DNA of 64,000 nucleotides from JAJDZL01 sp965221175 (GTDB lineage: Bacteria > Pseudomonadota > Gammaproteobacteria > Arenicellales > JAJDZL01): positions 2,232,001-2,296,000 of the forward strand of contig OZ244867.1 of NCBI GenBank assembly GCA_965221175.1, in the 5' to 3' direction. Under the pieces are notes generated by a model that was given only the letters and a program-made list of their open reading frames with translations, was not told where the DNA came from and did not search any database. This document shows positions 41,095 to 50,058 of this stretch, one piece after another. Position 1 is the stretch's first letter. Every line of letters begins with the position of its first letter. The translations under genes were made by a program, and so were the position numbers.

Positions 41095-43620
41095 TTACTC
41101 GTTCCGCAAATAGAACAAAGGCCTGTGTTTCAGCGCTCTCCAAATCCCCATCATACCGAGAAACAGTGAGATAGACAAACCAAGTATTGCCGTGCTCACG
41201 GCGGATAAAGGCATAAAGAACCACTCCCATCCCATCAGCACGGTTATGACAGCCCAGGACGCGAGAGAACCTAGCAGCACCGCAACCACCGCAGTAATGC
41301 CTCCTTGAATCAGATATTCGAGCGAAAATACGGTGAGAATGTAGCGACGCGAGGCCCCTATCGTTTTTAGAAGCACGCTTTCGTAAGCACGGCGACGGTT
41401 TTCTGAGATTACGATCCCGGTGAGCACCAGCACACCTGCAATTATCGTCACGGCACTGATTCCGCGCGCGGCGTTTCTTCCTCGAATCATCAAATCATTC
41501 ACTCGATTCAACGCGTCTTTTATTCGAATGACGGTAATATTCGGGAACGCACGTGCAACTCGCTCCTGAAGAACGAACTCATTTTCTTCCGTCACGTGCA
41601 CTGTGCCAATGCTCGAATGCGGAATCGATCTCAAGGGTTCCGGCGACAGCATGATCGCAAAGTTCAATTGCATGGAGCGCCACTCCAGTTCGCGTACATT
41701 ACGTACTTTACCAGTAATGTCACGACCGAGAATATTCATCGTAATACTATCTCCGATTTCAAGTGCGAAACTGTCAGCGACATCTTTGTGAACCGAAAGC
41801 ATTGGCGAGCCGCTGTAGTCGCTCGGCCACCAATCGCCCTCTATCATTGTGACTTGGTCGAGCGGGTTGGCGGTATACGAAAAAGCTCTCTCGCCGTTGT
41901 CGTCTATCAGCCACTCACCGCCTTCGTCAACCAGCGCATCGCGCGGATGCATTCCCTTGATTGCAGTGATCCTGCCTGGAATGTAGGGTAGCACAGTAAG
42001 ATCGCTTACACCATCAATACTATGTACGAGCTCTTTGAACTGACCGAGTTGCGAGGACTGAATGCCCATGAAGAAAAATGCCGGAGCCTTTTCCGGAATC
42101 AGACTGTTCATCTGTTTGTCGAGATTTGCTGAAACCATCGCAGTAGCGATCAAGACCGATAGTCCAAGTCCGATTGCAAGCACAATATCCGAGGTGGATG
42201 AGCCAGGTCTGTGCAGATTCGTGATTGCTAGTCTTGCTGTGGAAGAACGTGGCCTGCCCATCACTTGTGCCGTCTTCACGATCAGCACGCTGATGACTCT
42301 AAATGCGATCCAGGCCATTGTAACGCCAATGACGAACCAGATTGCGAACCGTTGCTCATGCGCGGTTGTAATCACGATAATCGCTAAAGACGCCGCCAGT
42401 GTAAGAGAAGTCGCGGCAAATCTCCACGACGCAGTTTGCCTTTCATTCGATACCGCATTACGAAATAACGCAGCTGGTGTTGTATTCAGTGCGCATGCCA
42501 GCGGCCAAAGCGTAAACAGCAAGGCTGTCAACATGCCGTACGTTGACACAATCAAAACATTCGAGAGGTTGAATGAAAGCTCAAGCGGTACCGACAGCAT
42601 TCGTTCGATCGCAGCTGCACTGAGAGACGTTGCCGCGAATCCTCCTGCAATGCCCAGAATTATTCCGATAGTCGAAAGCAGTAATGTCTGAGTCAGATAC
42701 ACATTAAATACAAAATTTTTGGAGGCTCCGACACACTTGAAAATAGCAATTGTCGATAGACGGGTATCCATGTAGGCTCGAACCGCGTTGCTTACTCCGA
42801 CTCCTCCGATCAGTAGAGTCGTGAGCCCGGCGAGCGACAGCAGAACACCAAGACGTTGAACAACTTCAGATAGATTTGGTGATGCATTGTGATAATCGCG
42901 CACATCCAAAAGCGGATATTTTTCCGCAATTCCGCTTGTGAGCTGATTGAGGTCGACATCCTCGTTCAGCTTAAGGCGATATTCGTAATAACTGCGACTG
43001 CCTTCCCCCAGCAGGCCGGAATTCACAATCGCGTCACGATGAACGATCACTCTCGGCCAAAATGCGAAACTTCCAGAACTGCCAATTCGATCAGGTTCGT
43101 TTCTGATGATTCCGGTGATCTTGAAGCTCGCAGTGCCCATAGAGACATACTCTCCGATCTCAACTCTGCCCGACTGGACAATGGAGGCGTCAACGACCGC
43201 TCCCCAGTCTTTTCCGTCGCGCTCAACCGCGTCTGATAAATTCAAGCCTTCATTTATCTCGAAGGTACCATAAAGAGGGTATACGTCATCTACTGCTTTT
43301 AGAGAAACCAAAATGCTGTTTCGAGCATCTGGCGTGCGCATCAGAGTTCGCATTTCAACAAATCGGGTGATGTGCTCTGTATTCTCCTCCAGCACAATTC
43401 GCTGCTCATTGCTCAGATCTTGCCATTGCTGCCCAACTGCAATATCACCGCCAAGAAGAAGTTTTCCATCTCGCTCAATACCATTCAGCAGGCTCATCGA
43501 CATGGTCGTAACTCCCATGATTGCAGCCACACCCAATGCGAGACAGCCGAAGAATATCCAGAATCCGCGATATCCATGACGCAAATCGCGTAAGGCAAAT
43601 TTTACGACTGTGGAAATCAT
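41095..43620 (-). CDS. ybbP: FtsX-like ABC permease YbbP
   Basis: Large permease partner of YbbA, 841 residues, with two FtsX-type modules: an N-terminal helix with a long periplasmic domain, ~3 helices near residues 265-400, a central block of helices (~430-530), a second periplasmic domain, and three C-terminal helices (~725-835). Homologous to LolC/E and MacB permeases; the YbbAP complex has been linked to release of hydrophobic molecules or lipids with TesA. The start is ATG 43620, 11 nt after ybbA. Confidence 0.92.
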   Translation of the reverse strand: MISTVVKFALRDLRHGYRGFWIFFGCLALGVAAIMGVTTMSMSLLNGIERDGKLLLGGDIAVGQQWQDLSNEQRIVLEENTEHITRFVEMRTLMRTPDARNSILVSLKAVDDVYPLYGTFEINEGLNLSDAVERDGKDWGAVVDASIVQSGRVEIGEYVSMGTASFKITGIIRNEPDRIGSSGSFAFWPRVIVHRDAIVNSGLLGEGSRSYYEYRLKLNEDVDLNQLTSGIAEKYPLLDVRDYHNASPNLSEVVQRLGVLLSLAGLTTLLIGGVGVSNAVRAYMDTRLSTIAIFKCVGASKNFVFNVYLTQTLLLSTIGIILGIAGGFAATSLSAAAIERMLSVPLELSFNLSNVLIVSTYGMLTALLFTLWPLACALNTTPAALFRNAVSNERQTASWRFAATSLTLAASLAIIVITTAHEQRFAIWFVIGVTMAWIAFRVISVLIVKTAQVMGRPRSSTARLAITNLHRPGSSTSDIVLAIGLGLSVLIATAMVSANLDKQMNSLIPEKAPAFFFMGIQSSQLGQFKELVHSIDGVSDLTVLPYIPGRITAIKGMHPRDALVDEGGEWLIDDNGERAFSYTANPLDQVTMIEGDWWPSDYSGSPMLSVHKDVADSFALEIGDSITMNILGRDITGKVRNVRELEWRSMQLNFAIMLSPEPLRSIPHSSIGTVHVTEENEFVLQERVARAFPNITVIRIKDALNRVNDLMIRGRNAARGISAVTIIAGVLVLTGIVISENRRRAYESVLLKTIGASRRYILTVFSLEYLIQGGITAVVAVLLGSLASWAVITVLMGWEWFFMPLSAVSTAILGLSISLFLGMMGIWRALKHRPLFYLRNE

Positions 43621-43630
43621 CAAACGCTGG

Positions 43631-44341
43631 TCAGATGCGATTGTTCACAATTTTTCCATCGGACAATTCAATATGCCGTTTGCAACGTTCTGCGAGTTCA
43701 GCTTGATGGGTAATTAGAAGCAGCGTGGCATTTTTCTCGGCGCATCGCTCAAATAGAAGATTTATGATGTTCTCACTGTTCACATTGTCCAGATTTCCGG
43801 TCGGTTCGTCCGCAAGAATCAGCTCAGGATGCGTGATCAAAGCACGCGCGATGGCCACTCGCTGCTGTTCTCCGCCGGAGAGCTGACTTGGATAATGATC
43901 AAGCCGCCTCTCCAAACCGACTGTGACAAGGTCCTCCTCAGCCTGGGCAAATGCGTCCGATGCACCCGACAGCTCTAGCGGCATTGCTGCGTTCTCCAAT
44001 GCTGTCATAGTAGGAATCAGGTGAAACGACTGAAAAACGATCCCCACGCTATTTCTACGAAATTTCGCCAATTTTTTTTCGTCCAGATCAATCAGAGATT
44101 GACCTGCAACGGTTACGGTTCCACGAGTTGCGTTCTCGATTCCACCAATTATCATCATCAAGCTCGTTTTTCCGGCACCGGACGGTCCGGAAATGCTGAC
44201 ACTTTCTCCATTTGGAACTTCAAGGTCGATACCGCGCAATATTTGGACAATTCCCGCTTGGCTGTCTAGCTCAAGCCAGAGGTTGTGCAGGGATATGATG
44301 GGTTCAGGCTTACTGTCCAAAGTCGTTCTCTCTCCTCTCAT
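43631..44341 (-). CDS. ybbA: ABC transporter ATP-binding protein YbbA (LolD/MacB type)
   Basis: ATPase of the YbbAP mechanotransmission-type ABC complex. Walker A GPSGAGKTS, signature LSGGEQQRVAIARA, Walker B LILADEPTGNLD and the H-loop LLITHQ are complete in 236 residues. It forms an operon with ybbP. Its usual divergent neighbour tesA is ~3.2 kb away, separated by a transporter insertion. Confidence 0.94.
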   Translation of the reverse strand: MRGERTTLDSKPEPIISLHNLWLELDSQAGIVQILRGIDLEVPNGESVSISGPSGAGKTSLMMIIGGIENATRGTVTVAGQSLIDLDEKKLAKFRRNSVGIVFQSFHLIPTMTALENAAMPLELSGASDAFAQAEEDLVTVGLERRLDHYPSQLSGGEQQRVAIARALITHPELILADEPTGNLDNVNSENIINLLFERCAEKNATLLLITHQAELAERCKRHIELSDGKIVNNRI

Positions 44342-44556
44342 CGAAATGTTTCAGCTCTGATTCGAACCCTGCGACAAGATACAATAAACTTGAAACAGAA
44401 TTAATTTCAATAATATTTGCAACAAATGCCGCTGTTGTGCTGATATAGGACTGAATTTACAAACAACAACTAAAATTTTGTTATAACCCTATTGTTAAAC
44501 GCAGAGTTTAGCGACAATGAAAAATCATAACAAACTAGACAATTCTTTGTGATGCG

Positions 44557-44596
44557 CCGAATGTTCGGCAAATACTGTAGTGTTGTGACAACACTG
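44557..44596 (+). promoter_or_regulatory. Two adjacent palindromes upstream of the binding protein-BCCT operon
   Basis: GCCGAATGTTCGGC (44557-44570) is a perfect 14-bp palindrome; ten bases later AGTGTTGT-G-ACAACACT (44580-44596) is a 17-bp perfect palindrome with a single central base. The second is the size and symmetry of a dimeric repressor operator. They sit 51-90 nt before the start codon in the ybbA-binding protein spacer. The regulator is unknown. Confidence 0.6.
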
Positions 44597-44646
44597 CCCT
44601 TCTTTCCTTTGATTTATTCACACTCAATTGTGTGAGGGGGAAATTT

Positions 44647-45783
44647 ATGGTGCCTCGCCTATTACGACTTGCCAAGTGTCGATTTCTGTTGCCTTTTGCA
44701 ATCTTTCTGCTTTTCGGTGGACTCGGAACCCCGGCGCTTGCTCAAGTTAATTTATATGAGCAGACTCTCAATGTAGTTAGTTTCGGAGGGAGTTATACGC
44801 GCAGCCAGATGCTCGCGTACGTGCGTCCTTGGGAGGCCGCTACCGGAAAGTTTGTCAACATGATTGACTACGGCGGCGGCTTGACTGAAATTGGAAGTCA
44901 GGTCAGTTCTGCAAATGTCAAGTGGGACGTAGTCGACATGGAGTTCTCGGATCTAATTGCAGCGTGTAGAGACGGCCTGCTTGAAACAGCGGATGTTTCA
45001 CTAATTGCGGATGGAGACGATGGTACGCCGGCCAATGAAGATATTCCTGAGAAATATCTTCACGAGTGCGGCTATCCAAGCGTCATCTGGTCGACCGTAT
45101 TTGCATACAGCAATCTTGCATTCCCAGATGACAAGCCGAGCACAGTTGCTGACTTTTTCGATGTAACGAAATATCCAGGCAAGCGTGGACTTCGCCGCGA
45201 CCCCCGAGGACTGCTTGAATGGGCACTGATTGCCGAAGGAGTCGCACCGAGTGACGTATATTCAGTGCTGTCAACGCCGCAAGGTGTAGCGCGTGCATTC
45301 GAGATCGCCTCAGTCTTGAAACCACATATCGTGTGGTGGAGTTCTGGCATTGAGCCCGTGAATTTGCTTTCTAACGGCACCGTCACCATGACCGCCGCTT
45401 GGAATGGACGGCTATTCGGCCCAATCGTAGAAGAAAACATGCCGATTAGCATCATCTGGGACGGGCAGATGATGGAAGTCGAGTATTGGGCGATTCCGAA
45501 AGGCTCTCCCCGTCTTGACAACGCCAGGAGTTTTATTCAATTCGCGCTACAGACCAAGAGCATGGCGAGTCAGTCAAATTACATTTCCTACGGACCTGTA
45601 CGCAAATCATCACAAGCGCTAATCAGCGATACTGTCAAACCGTATCTTCCTACATCGAATCTGGACAATTCGATTCGTGTTGATTCGCATTGGTGGGCTG
45701 AAAACATGGTGCATCTGAGCGTCAGTTTTGAAGAATGGCTGAAGCCGAAAACAAGCGAAATCGACCGAGCGGTCCGATTCTAA
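44647..45783 (+). CDS. Periplasmic solute-binding protein, spermidine/putrescine (PotD-like) type
   Basis: 378-residue extracytoplasmic binding protein with a Sec signal peptide ending at PALAQ (~residue 33). The start is ATG 44647, preceded by GAGGGGG; a GTG five codons upstream is less likely. The fold is the polyamine/Fe-type ABC binding-protein class: 'LNVVSFGGSYTRSQMLAYVRPWEAATG', 'WDVVDMEFSDLIAACRDGLLE' and the aromatic-rich 'HIVWWSSGIEPVNLLSNG'. No ABC permease or ATPase gene is next to it; instead a BCCT carrier follows 18 nt later, so the two are probably co-transcribed. The ligand is unknown; an aromatic cage for a cation such as a polyamine or betaine is plausible. Confidence 0.88.
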   Translation: MVPRLLRLAKCRFLLPFAIFLLFGGLGTPALAQVNLYEQTLNVVSFGGSYTRSQMLAYVRPWEAATGKFVNMIDYGGGLTEIGSQVSSANVKWDVVDMEFSDLIAACRDGLLETADVSLIADGDDGTPANEDIPEKYLHECGYPSVIWSTVFAYSNLAFPDDKPSTVADFFDVTKYPGKRGLRRDPRGLLEWALIAEGVAPSDVYSVLSTPQGVARAFEIASVLKPHIVWWSSGIEPVNLLSNGTVTMTAAWNGRLFGPIVEENMPISIIWDGQMMEVEYWAIPKGSPRLDNARSFIQFALQTKSMASQSNYISYGPVRKSSQALISDTVKPYLPTSNLDNSIRVDSHWWAENMVHLSVSFEEWLKPKTSEIDRAVRF

Positions 45784-45801
45784 TTCTGAGAGGTAGAACA
45801 G

Positions 45802-47361
45802 ATGAATGGTCCAAAAATTGACAAAACAATTTTCTGGGTGTCCTTGATAGTTATCGGAGGCCTAGTCATACCTTTAATCATTGCCCCCGAAGCAGGGCAG
45901 AAATTTCTCGGCGGACTGCTGGGTGTTACCACAGGAAAACTAGGCTGGACCTACCTATGGTTTACCATTGCCGCGTTCGGCATTCTTGTGTACTTTGCCA
46001 TGGGCAAGTTCGCACACATCAGGTTCGGCGGCGAAGACGCCAGGCCTGAATTCTCTCTACCCAGCTGGATCGCCATGCTTTTCTGTGCTGGAATCGGTGC
46101 AGCCGTTCTTTACTGGGGAACGATTGAGTGGGCGTATTACTACGGCGGTCCGCCGCTTGGAATTGAACCGAAGACAGCCAAGGCTGCAGAATATGCTGCA
46201 ATGTATGGAATGTTCCATTGGGGTTTCACTGCCTGGGCAGTCTACTGTATTCCCACGCTTCCACTCGCCTATTTGCTATGGAATCGCAAGCGTTCAGTTC
46301 TGCGTTTGTCTGCAGCATGCGAGGGCGTTATCGGAACCAAAGCCGCACAAGGAATAATCGGCAAAGTGATCGATATCTTGTTCATGTTCGGCTTGATCGG
46401 CGGCGTCGGTACTTCCATGGGACTTGGAACCCCAATGCTGTCGGCAGGTATTGCAGAGTTGTTCAATGTAGATCGAACTTTCATTCTTGATGTAATCGTG
46501 GTCATTATTTGGGCAATTATTTTCGGAATGAGCGTTTACTCCGGACTGGAGAAAGGCATCAAGAGACTCAGCGATGTGAATCTAATCCTGATTATCGTTG
46601 TTCTAGGATTTACTTTTCTGTTTGGACCGACAGTATTCATGATCAGTACGTTTACCAATAGTGTAGGACTTCTGGTTCAGAATTTCATCTACATGAGTTT
46701 CTGGATGGACCCGATTGAAAAAGGCGGGTTCCCCGAGGGTTGGACGATATTCTATTGGGCGTGGTGGATCGCGTATGCCCCATTTATGGGATTGTTCGTA
46801 GCGCGCATTTCCCGAGGCCGAACGATTCGACAGCTGATTGTGGCTGAAGTTGTCGGAGGTACATTTGGATGCTGGATTTTCTTCGCCATACTGGGTAACA
46901 CCAGCATGTATTTCGACCTGAACGGCATCGTTCCAATTTCTGACATTCTAGCGAATGTCGGCGCGCCGGAAGCGATTGTGGCTACCATAATGGCTTTGCC
47001 GATCGGAACCGTTGTGCTGGTTGTGTTCGTGGTACTGGCGTTTATTTTCGGAGCGACCACTCTGGACTCGTCGGCTTTCACGCTCGCAGCGGTTGCCACT
47101 GAAGAACAGCATGGCGAAATGCAGGAACCAGCTAGATGGCATCGCCTGTTCTGGGCGTTCATGCTTGCGGCTGTGTCACTCAGCTTGATGTATCTTGGCG
47201 GTCTTAAACCTCTGCAAACCGCATCGGTTGTGGTAGCACTGCCGCTCATGGGTGTACTGATCATCATGGTCTGGTCATTCAAGAACTGGCTGGAAGAGGA
47301 CTATGGAAGCATGGCGGAATCAGAAACAACAATAGTTGTAGGCGAATCGGAATCCGAATAG
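45802..47361 (+). CDS. BCCT-family transporter (CaiT/BetP fold)
   Basis: 519-residue secondary transporter with 12 hydrophobic helices of the LeuT-like BCCT fold. Family signatures: GIGAAVLYWGTIEWAYY (~residue 95), 'GLGTPMLSAGIAELF', 'MDPIEKGGFPEGWTIFYWAWW' and ARISRGRTIRQ, then FGATTLDSSAF. The TIEWAYY form is CaiT-like. It should carry a quaternary-ammonium or related zwitterion. An excellent ribosome-binding site (GAGAGG) precedes it. The pairing with a dedicated periplasmic binding protein is unusual. Confidence 0.94.
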   Translation: MNGPKIDKTIFWVSLIVIGGLVIPLIIAPEAGQKFLGGLLGVTTGKLGWTYLWFTIAAFGILVYFAMGKFAHIRFGGEDARPEFSLPSWIAMLFCAGIGAAVLYWGTIEWAYYYGGPPLGIEPKTAKAAEYAAMYGMFHWGFTAWAVYCIPTLPLAYLLWNRKRSVLRLSAACEGVIGTKAAQGIIGKVIDILFMFGLIGGVGTSMGLGTPMLSAGIAELFNVDRTFILDVIVVIIWAIIFGMSVYSGLEKGIKRLSDVNLILIIVVLGFTFLFGPTVFMISTFTNSVGLLVQNFIYMSFWMDPIEKGGFPEGWTIFYWAWWIAYAPFMGLFVARISRGRTIRQLIVAEVVGGTFGCWIFFAILGNTSMYFDLNGIVPISDILANVGAPEAIVATIMALPIGTVVLVVFVVLAFIFGATTLDSSAFTLAAVATEEQHGEMQEPARWHRLFWAFMLAAVSLSLMYLGGLKPLQTASVVVALPLMGVLIIMVWSFKNWLEEDYGSMAESETTIVVGESESE

Positions 47362-47432
47362 GGAATTCGCTGACAGTTCAGGTAATCCAAACCTTCAAGG
47401 ATTGAAGCTGTTGGCCTGAACATCGTATAGAA

Positions 47433-47471
47433 CCGACCGGATTGATGTCACGAGCGACTGAATCCGGTCGG
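47433..47471 (+). terminator. Hairpin after the BCCT gene
   Basis: Perfect 11-bp inverted repeat CCGACCGGATT (47433-47443) / AATCCGGTCGG (47461-47471) with a 17-nt loop, 70 nt after the BCCT stop. It is followed only by a short CTTT, so it is a probable but weak terminator or a 3'-end stabiliser. Confidence 0.45.
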
Positions 47472-47541
47472 CTTTACCGCGACTTAAGATTTTTGTGTGT
47501 GCCAACTCGCTAGATTGCATTAGCGAGCTGTCAACACAGAT

Positions 47542-48213
47542 ATGATTACAGATATCAACATTAGATTGATCCGTAAAATCCATTTTGTCATCATCATCTC
47601 CTTGGTGTTGATTGCAAGCGCATACGCGAGCGATCCGATCAGAGTTTTAGCGATTGGCGACAGCCTGATCGCTGGCTACGGGCTGAAACCCGAAGAAGGG
47701 TTTACTGCTCAGCTAGAGAATGCATTAAGTGACAAAGGCTACACGGTTCAGATTGTGAACTCAGGAATTTCAGGCGATACCACTAGCGGCGGACTGGCAC
47801 GCATCGACTGGGTACTCTCAGACCCATACTCAGCAGTCATTCTGAACCTAGGCAACAACGACGCCTTTCGTGCGGTTCCGGTAGATTTGGTTAAACAGAA
47901 CTTAATCGACATACTTGAGAGAATTCAATCCAGAAAATTACCGGTTTTGCTCGCAGGCGCCATGGCTCCCAGGAATCTTGGTCCCGAATACTCTAAAGCT
48001 TTCGATGCAATCTACCCGGAAATCGCGAGGCATTTTGATGTCCTCTTTTATCCGTTTTTTCTTGAGGGCGTCGCAACGGACAACAGCTTGAACCAACAAG
48101 ACGGCATTCATCCAAACAAAGCAGGAGTATCGTTGATCGTGATTCAAATGCTGCCCTATGTAGAAAAGTTGATTTCTCAAGCTGAACTGGATAGTGTAGT
48201 CAGTGGAAACTAA
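47542..48213 (+). CDS. tesA: SGNH-family thioesterase/lysophospholipase TesA
   Basis: Periplasmic multifunctional esterase (acyl-CoA thioesterase I/lysophospholipase L1/arylesterase). Signal peptide at residues ~1-29 (hydrophobic, ending SAYAS). SGNH blocks: block I IGDSLIAGYG (Ser), block II SGISGDTTSGGL (Gly), block III LGNNDAF (Asn), block V DGIHPNKAG (Asp/His). 223 residues (E. coli 208). Family neighbour of ybbA-ybbP, here displaced from them. Confidence 0.93.
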   Translation: MITDINIRLIRKIHFVIIISLVLIASAYASDPIRVLAIGDSLIAGYGLKPEEGFTAQLENALSDKGYTVQIVNSGISGDTTSGGLARIDWVLSDPYSAVILNLGNNDAFRAVPVDLVKQNLIDILERIQSRKLPVLLAGAMAPRNLGPEYSKAFDAIYPEIARHFDVLFYPFFLEGVATDNSLNQQDGIHPNKAGVSLIVIQMLPYVEKLISQAELDSVVSGN

Positions 48214-48305
48214 CGAAGTGAATTAAGCTCACTTAATTTGGCTAGAAATATATAATTTCGCTATTCAGTCCACCATAAAATACTTGATTTCCCGATCGTT
48301 GAGAT

Positions 48306-48620
48306 ATGCGCAGATTTAAATTTTCACATTTTGTATTGATTGCTTTAACGAGTTTCTTACTTGCATTCCTGTCTGGATGCGGTGGTGGCGACAGCAGTGA
48401 ATCAGGCGGTACAGTGGATAAGGGTCCACCCACCCCAACTTCACCTAGACAAATTCAAAGCAGCGGCACACAGGTATTCTCTTTCGGAGGCGGAGCAAGG
48501 CGCGGAGCACCCGGAGCCGACGATGAAGAATACCAGGAATATCTGCTGTGGAAAGAGTGGCAACAGTATTTGAAATATCAGCAGTGGCTCAGAGACCAAG
48601 GCAAATCACCATCAGAGTAA
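48306..48620 (+). CDS. Small lipoprotein of unknown function
   Basis: 104 residues with a lipoprotein signal peptide: basic start MRRFKFSH, hydrophobic core, lipobox FLSGC near residue 25, followed by GGGDSS. The mature part has a Pro/Ser linker, a Gly/Arg patch (FGGGARRGAPGA) and an acidic-aromatic C-terminus (EEYQEYLLWKEWQQYLKYQQWL). Probably outer-membrane anchored, since the residue after Cys is Gly and not Asp. No family is recognised. The 278 nt following it contain nothing recognisable. Confidence 0.7.
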   Translation: MRRFKFSHFVLIALTSFLLAFLSGCGGGDSSESGGTVDKGPPTPTSPRQIQSSGTQVFSFGGGARRGAPGADDEEYQEYLLWKEWQQYLKYQQWLRDQGKSPSE

Positions 48621-48898
48621 GTCGAAAGACAGTAACAGATTTGGTATTCTGTTGAATCAATCGTCTGGAGTAGCGTTCAGACTGACCATCCAAAAACCAC
48701 ACATCAAAAATTCTGCTTGCGTTAGCATCTAACTTCTACACATCTGCAACTGGGCTAGAAATACTAACGGTCATGCCATAAGTATTTGTTTTTATATAAT
48801 ATTTAAGATATATGACTACGTTACAAATGACTTTTGTAGCGAAATCAAAGACTCGTTTTAATTTCTGGCAACCGTATCTAGCACTTTTTTGTCCAGGT

Positions 48899-50047
48899 TC
48901 AAGTGTACAGACGTTCGTAAATTATTTGCAGCAGCTTTTCTGCTGACTGAATGTCAGCTTCTTCGCTACCGGATGACAGTACACGAATTTCCGATTGCTC
49001 GCCTGACCCGCTTACGGCCACATCAAATTGCTCATGAACGACTTCCTGTTCATCAGCCTTACGCCAAAAGGCAAGTTTGAATTTCTTCTTTTTCTTTTTG
49101 GTAGCGCTGTAGCTGACGATATACACTCCCTCGCTACGATTTAGATCTTCGATAACAACGCCGGATGCTTCAAGCGTACGTCCGACTCGAACCCAGGTAG
49201 AATCAAAGTCTTCAGACACTACAATGATCCTCGAACCCTTGATATCACGCTCGAATCGCTTATTTACTTCAACTGATAACTGACTGTCAACACCACCATC
49301 ATCCAACTGGTAGTATGTCAGCATAAAGTACCGCATTCTGGTAAAAAACTCCGCTGCGGATTCATAACTGACTTCTACATTTCGTTCCGATTTCCCGATC
49401 ACTTCAGTTTCAGTACCACTGGCTGCGACTACGTGCAACGAATTCACCTCTCCGGCATATTCCTTAAATCCGAATCGCTGGGCTAAGGTCGGCTTCTTCT
49501 TTGATGGAACATTAGATACATAGTAGACTCTTTCCCGCACGTTGGCGTTAATTATCACGATTCCCATTTCTCCCAATACCGGTCTGAGACGGTCCCACAC
49601 AGGTTCTACCTGATCTACAACGCGTAATCGCACCTTATCTTCAAGAGTTCTTCGGGTGATAACCCTGAAGCGTCCTTCACCACGCTGTCGGGCAGCACTA
49701 TACTCTTCAGCGCTCAATCCAACGCCCTGATCTTTCAATTGAAACTGTCGAAACTTCTCGAACGAAACCCAGCTCTCGTAATTACGATACTGTTCAGGAG
49801 GAAGCTCCTTGATGTCTGCAGAATCCAGTTCTTCAGGAACCTGAAACTGCTCCGCCTCTGGCAGTGGACTCAGTCCTGGCGGCACTTCCAGTGGGTCCAG
49901 CACTTCAGACGAAGTCAATAGTGACAACTGTTTGCCACCTACTTCAGCGCATCCCGCGATGAATAATCCGGCGCCAATGACTAATAGCAGTCTGTACAGT
50001 GAAGCCCCTTTCAATCTCTTGAACATATACATATTATATTCAACCAT
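48899..50047 (-). CDS. bamC: Outer membrane assembly lipoprotein BamC
   Basis: Lipoprotein subunit of the BAM complex. Signal peptide with lipobox FIAGC (Cys near residue 33; the start could also be the ATG at 50026, MFKRLKGASLY). An unstructured BamD-binding N-terminal region comes first ('EVLDPLEVPPGLSPLPEA'), then two helix-grip domains (about residues 120-230 and 250-380; 'VEPVWDRLRPVLGEMGIVI' and 'STWVRVGRTLEASGVVI' begin corresponding halves). 382 residues, longer than E. coli BamC (344). It is usually next to dapA; here it follows parB by ~10 nt. Confidence 0.87.
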   Translation of the reverse strand: MVEYNMYMFKRLKGASLYRLLLVIGAGLFIAGCAEVGGKQLSLLTSSEVLDPLEVPPGLSPLPEAEQFQVPEELDSADIKELPPEQYRNYESWVSFEKFRQFQLKDQGVGLSAEEYSAARQRGEGRFRVITRRTLEDKVRLRVVDQVEPVWDRLRPVLGEMGIVIINANVRERVYYVSNVPSKKKPTLAQRFGFKEYAGEVNSLHVVAASGTETEVIGKSERNVEVSYESAAEFFTRMRYFMLTYYQLDDGGVDSQLSVEVNKRFERDIKGSRIIVVSEDFDSTWVRVGRTLEASGVVIEDLNRSEGVYIVSYSATKKKKKKFKLAFWRKADEQEVVHEQFDVAVSGSGEQSEIRVLSSGSEEADIQSAEKLLQIIYERLYT

Positions 50048-50058
50048 CAAGTTTTGGA

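Noticed and set aside
46752..47282. 176-codon minus-strand frame opposite the BCCT gene
   Set aside because: Composition (Met/Thr/Ser-rich) is that of an antisense shadow of hydrophobic membrane codons.
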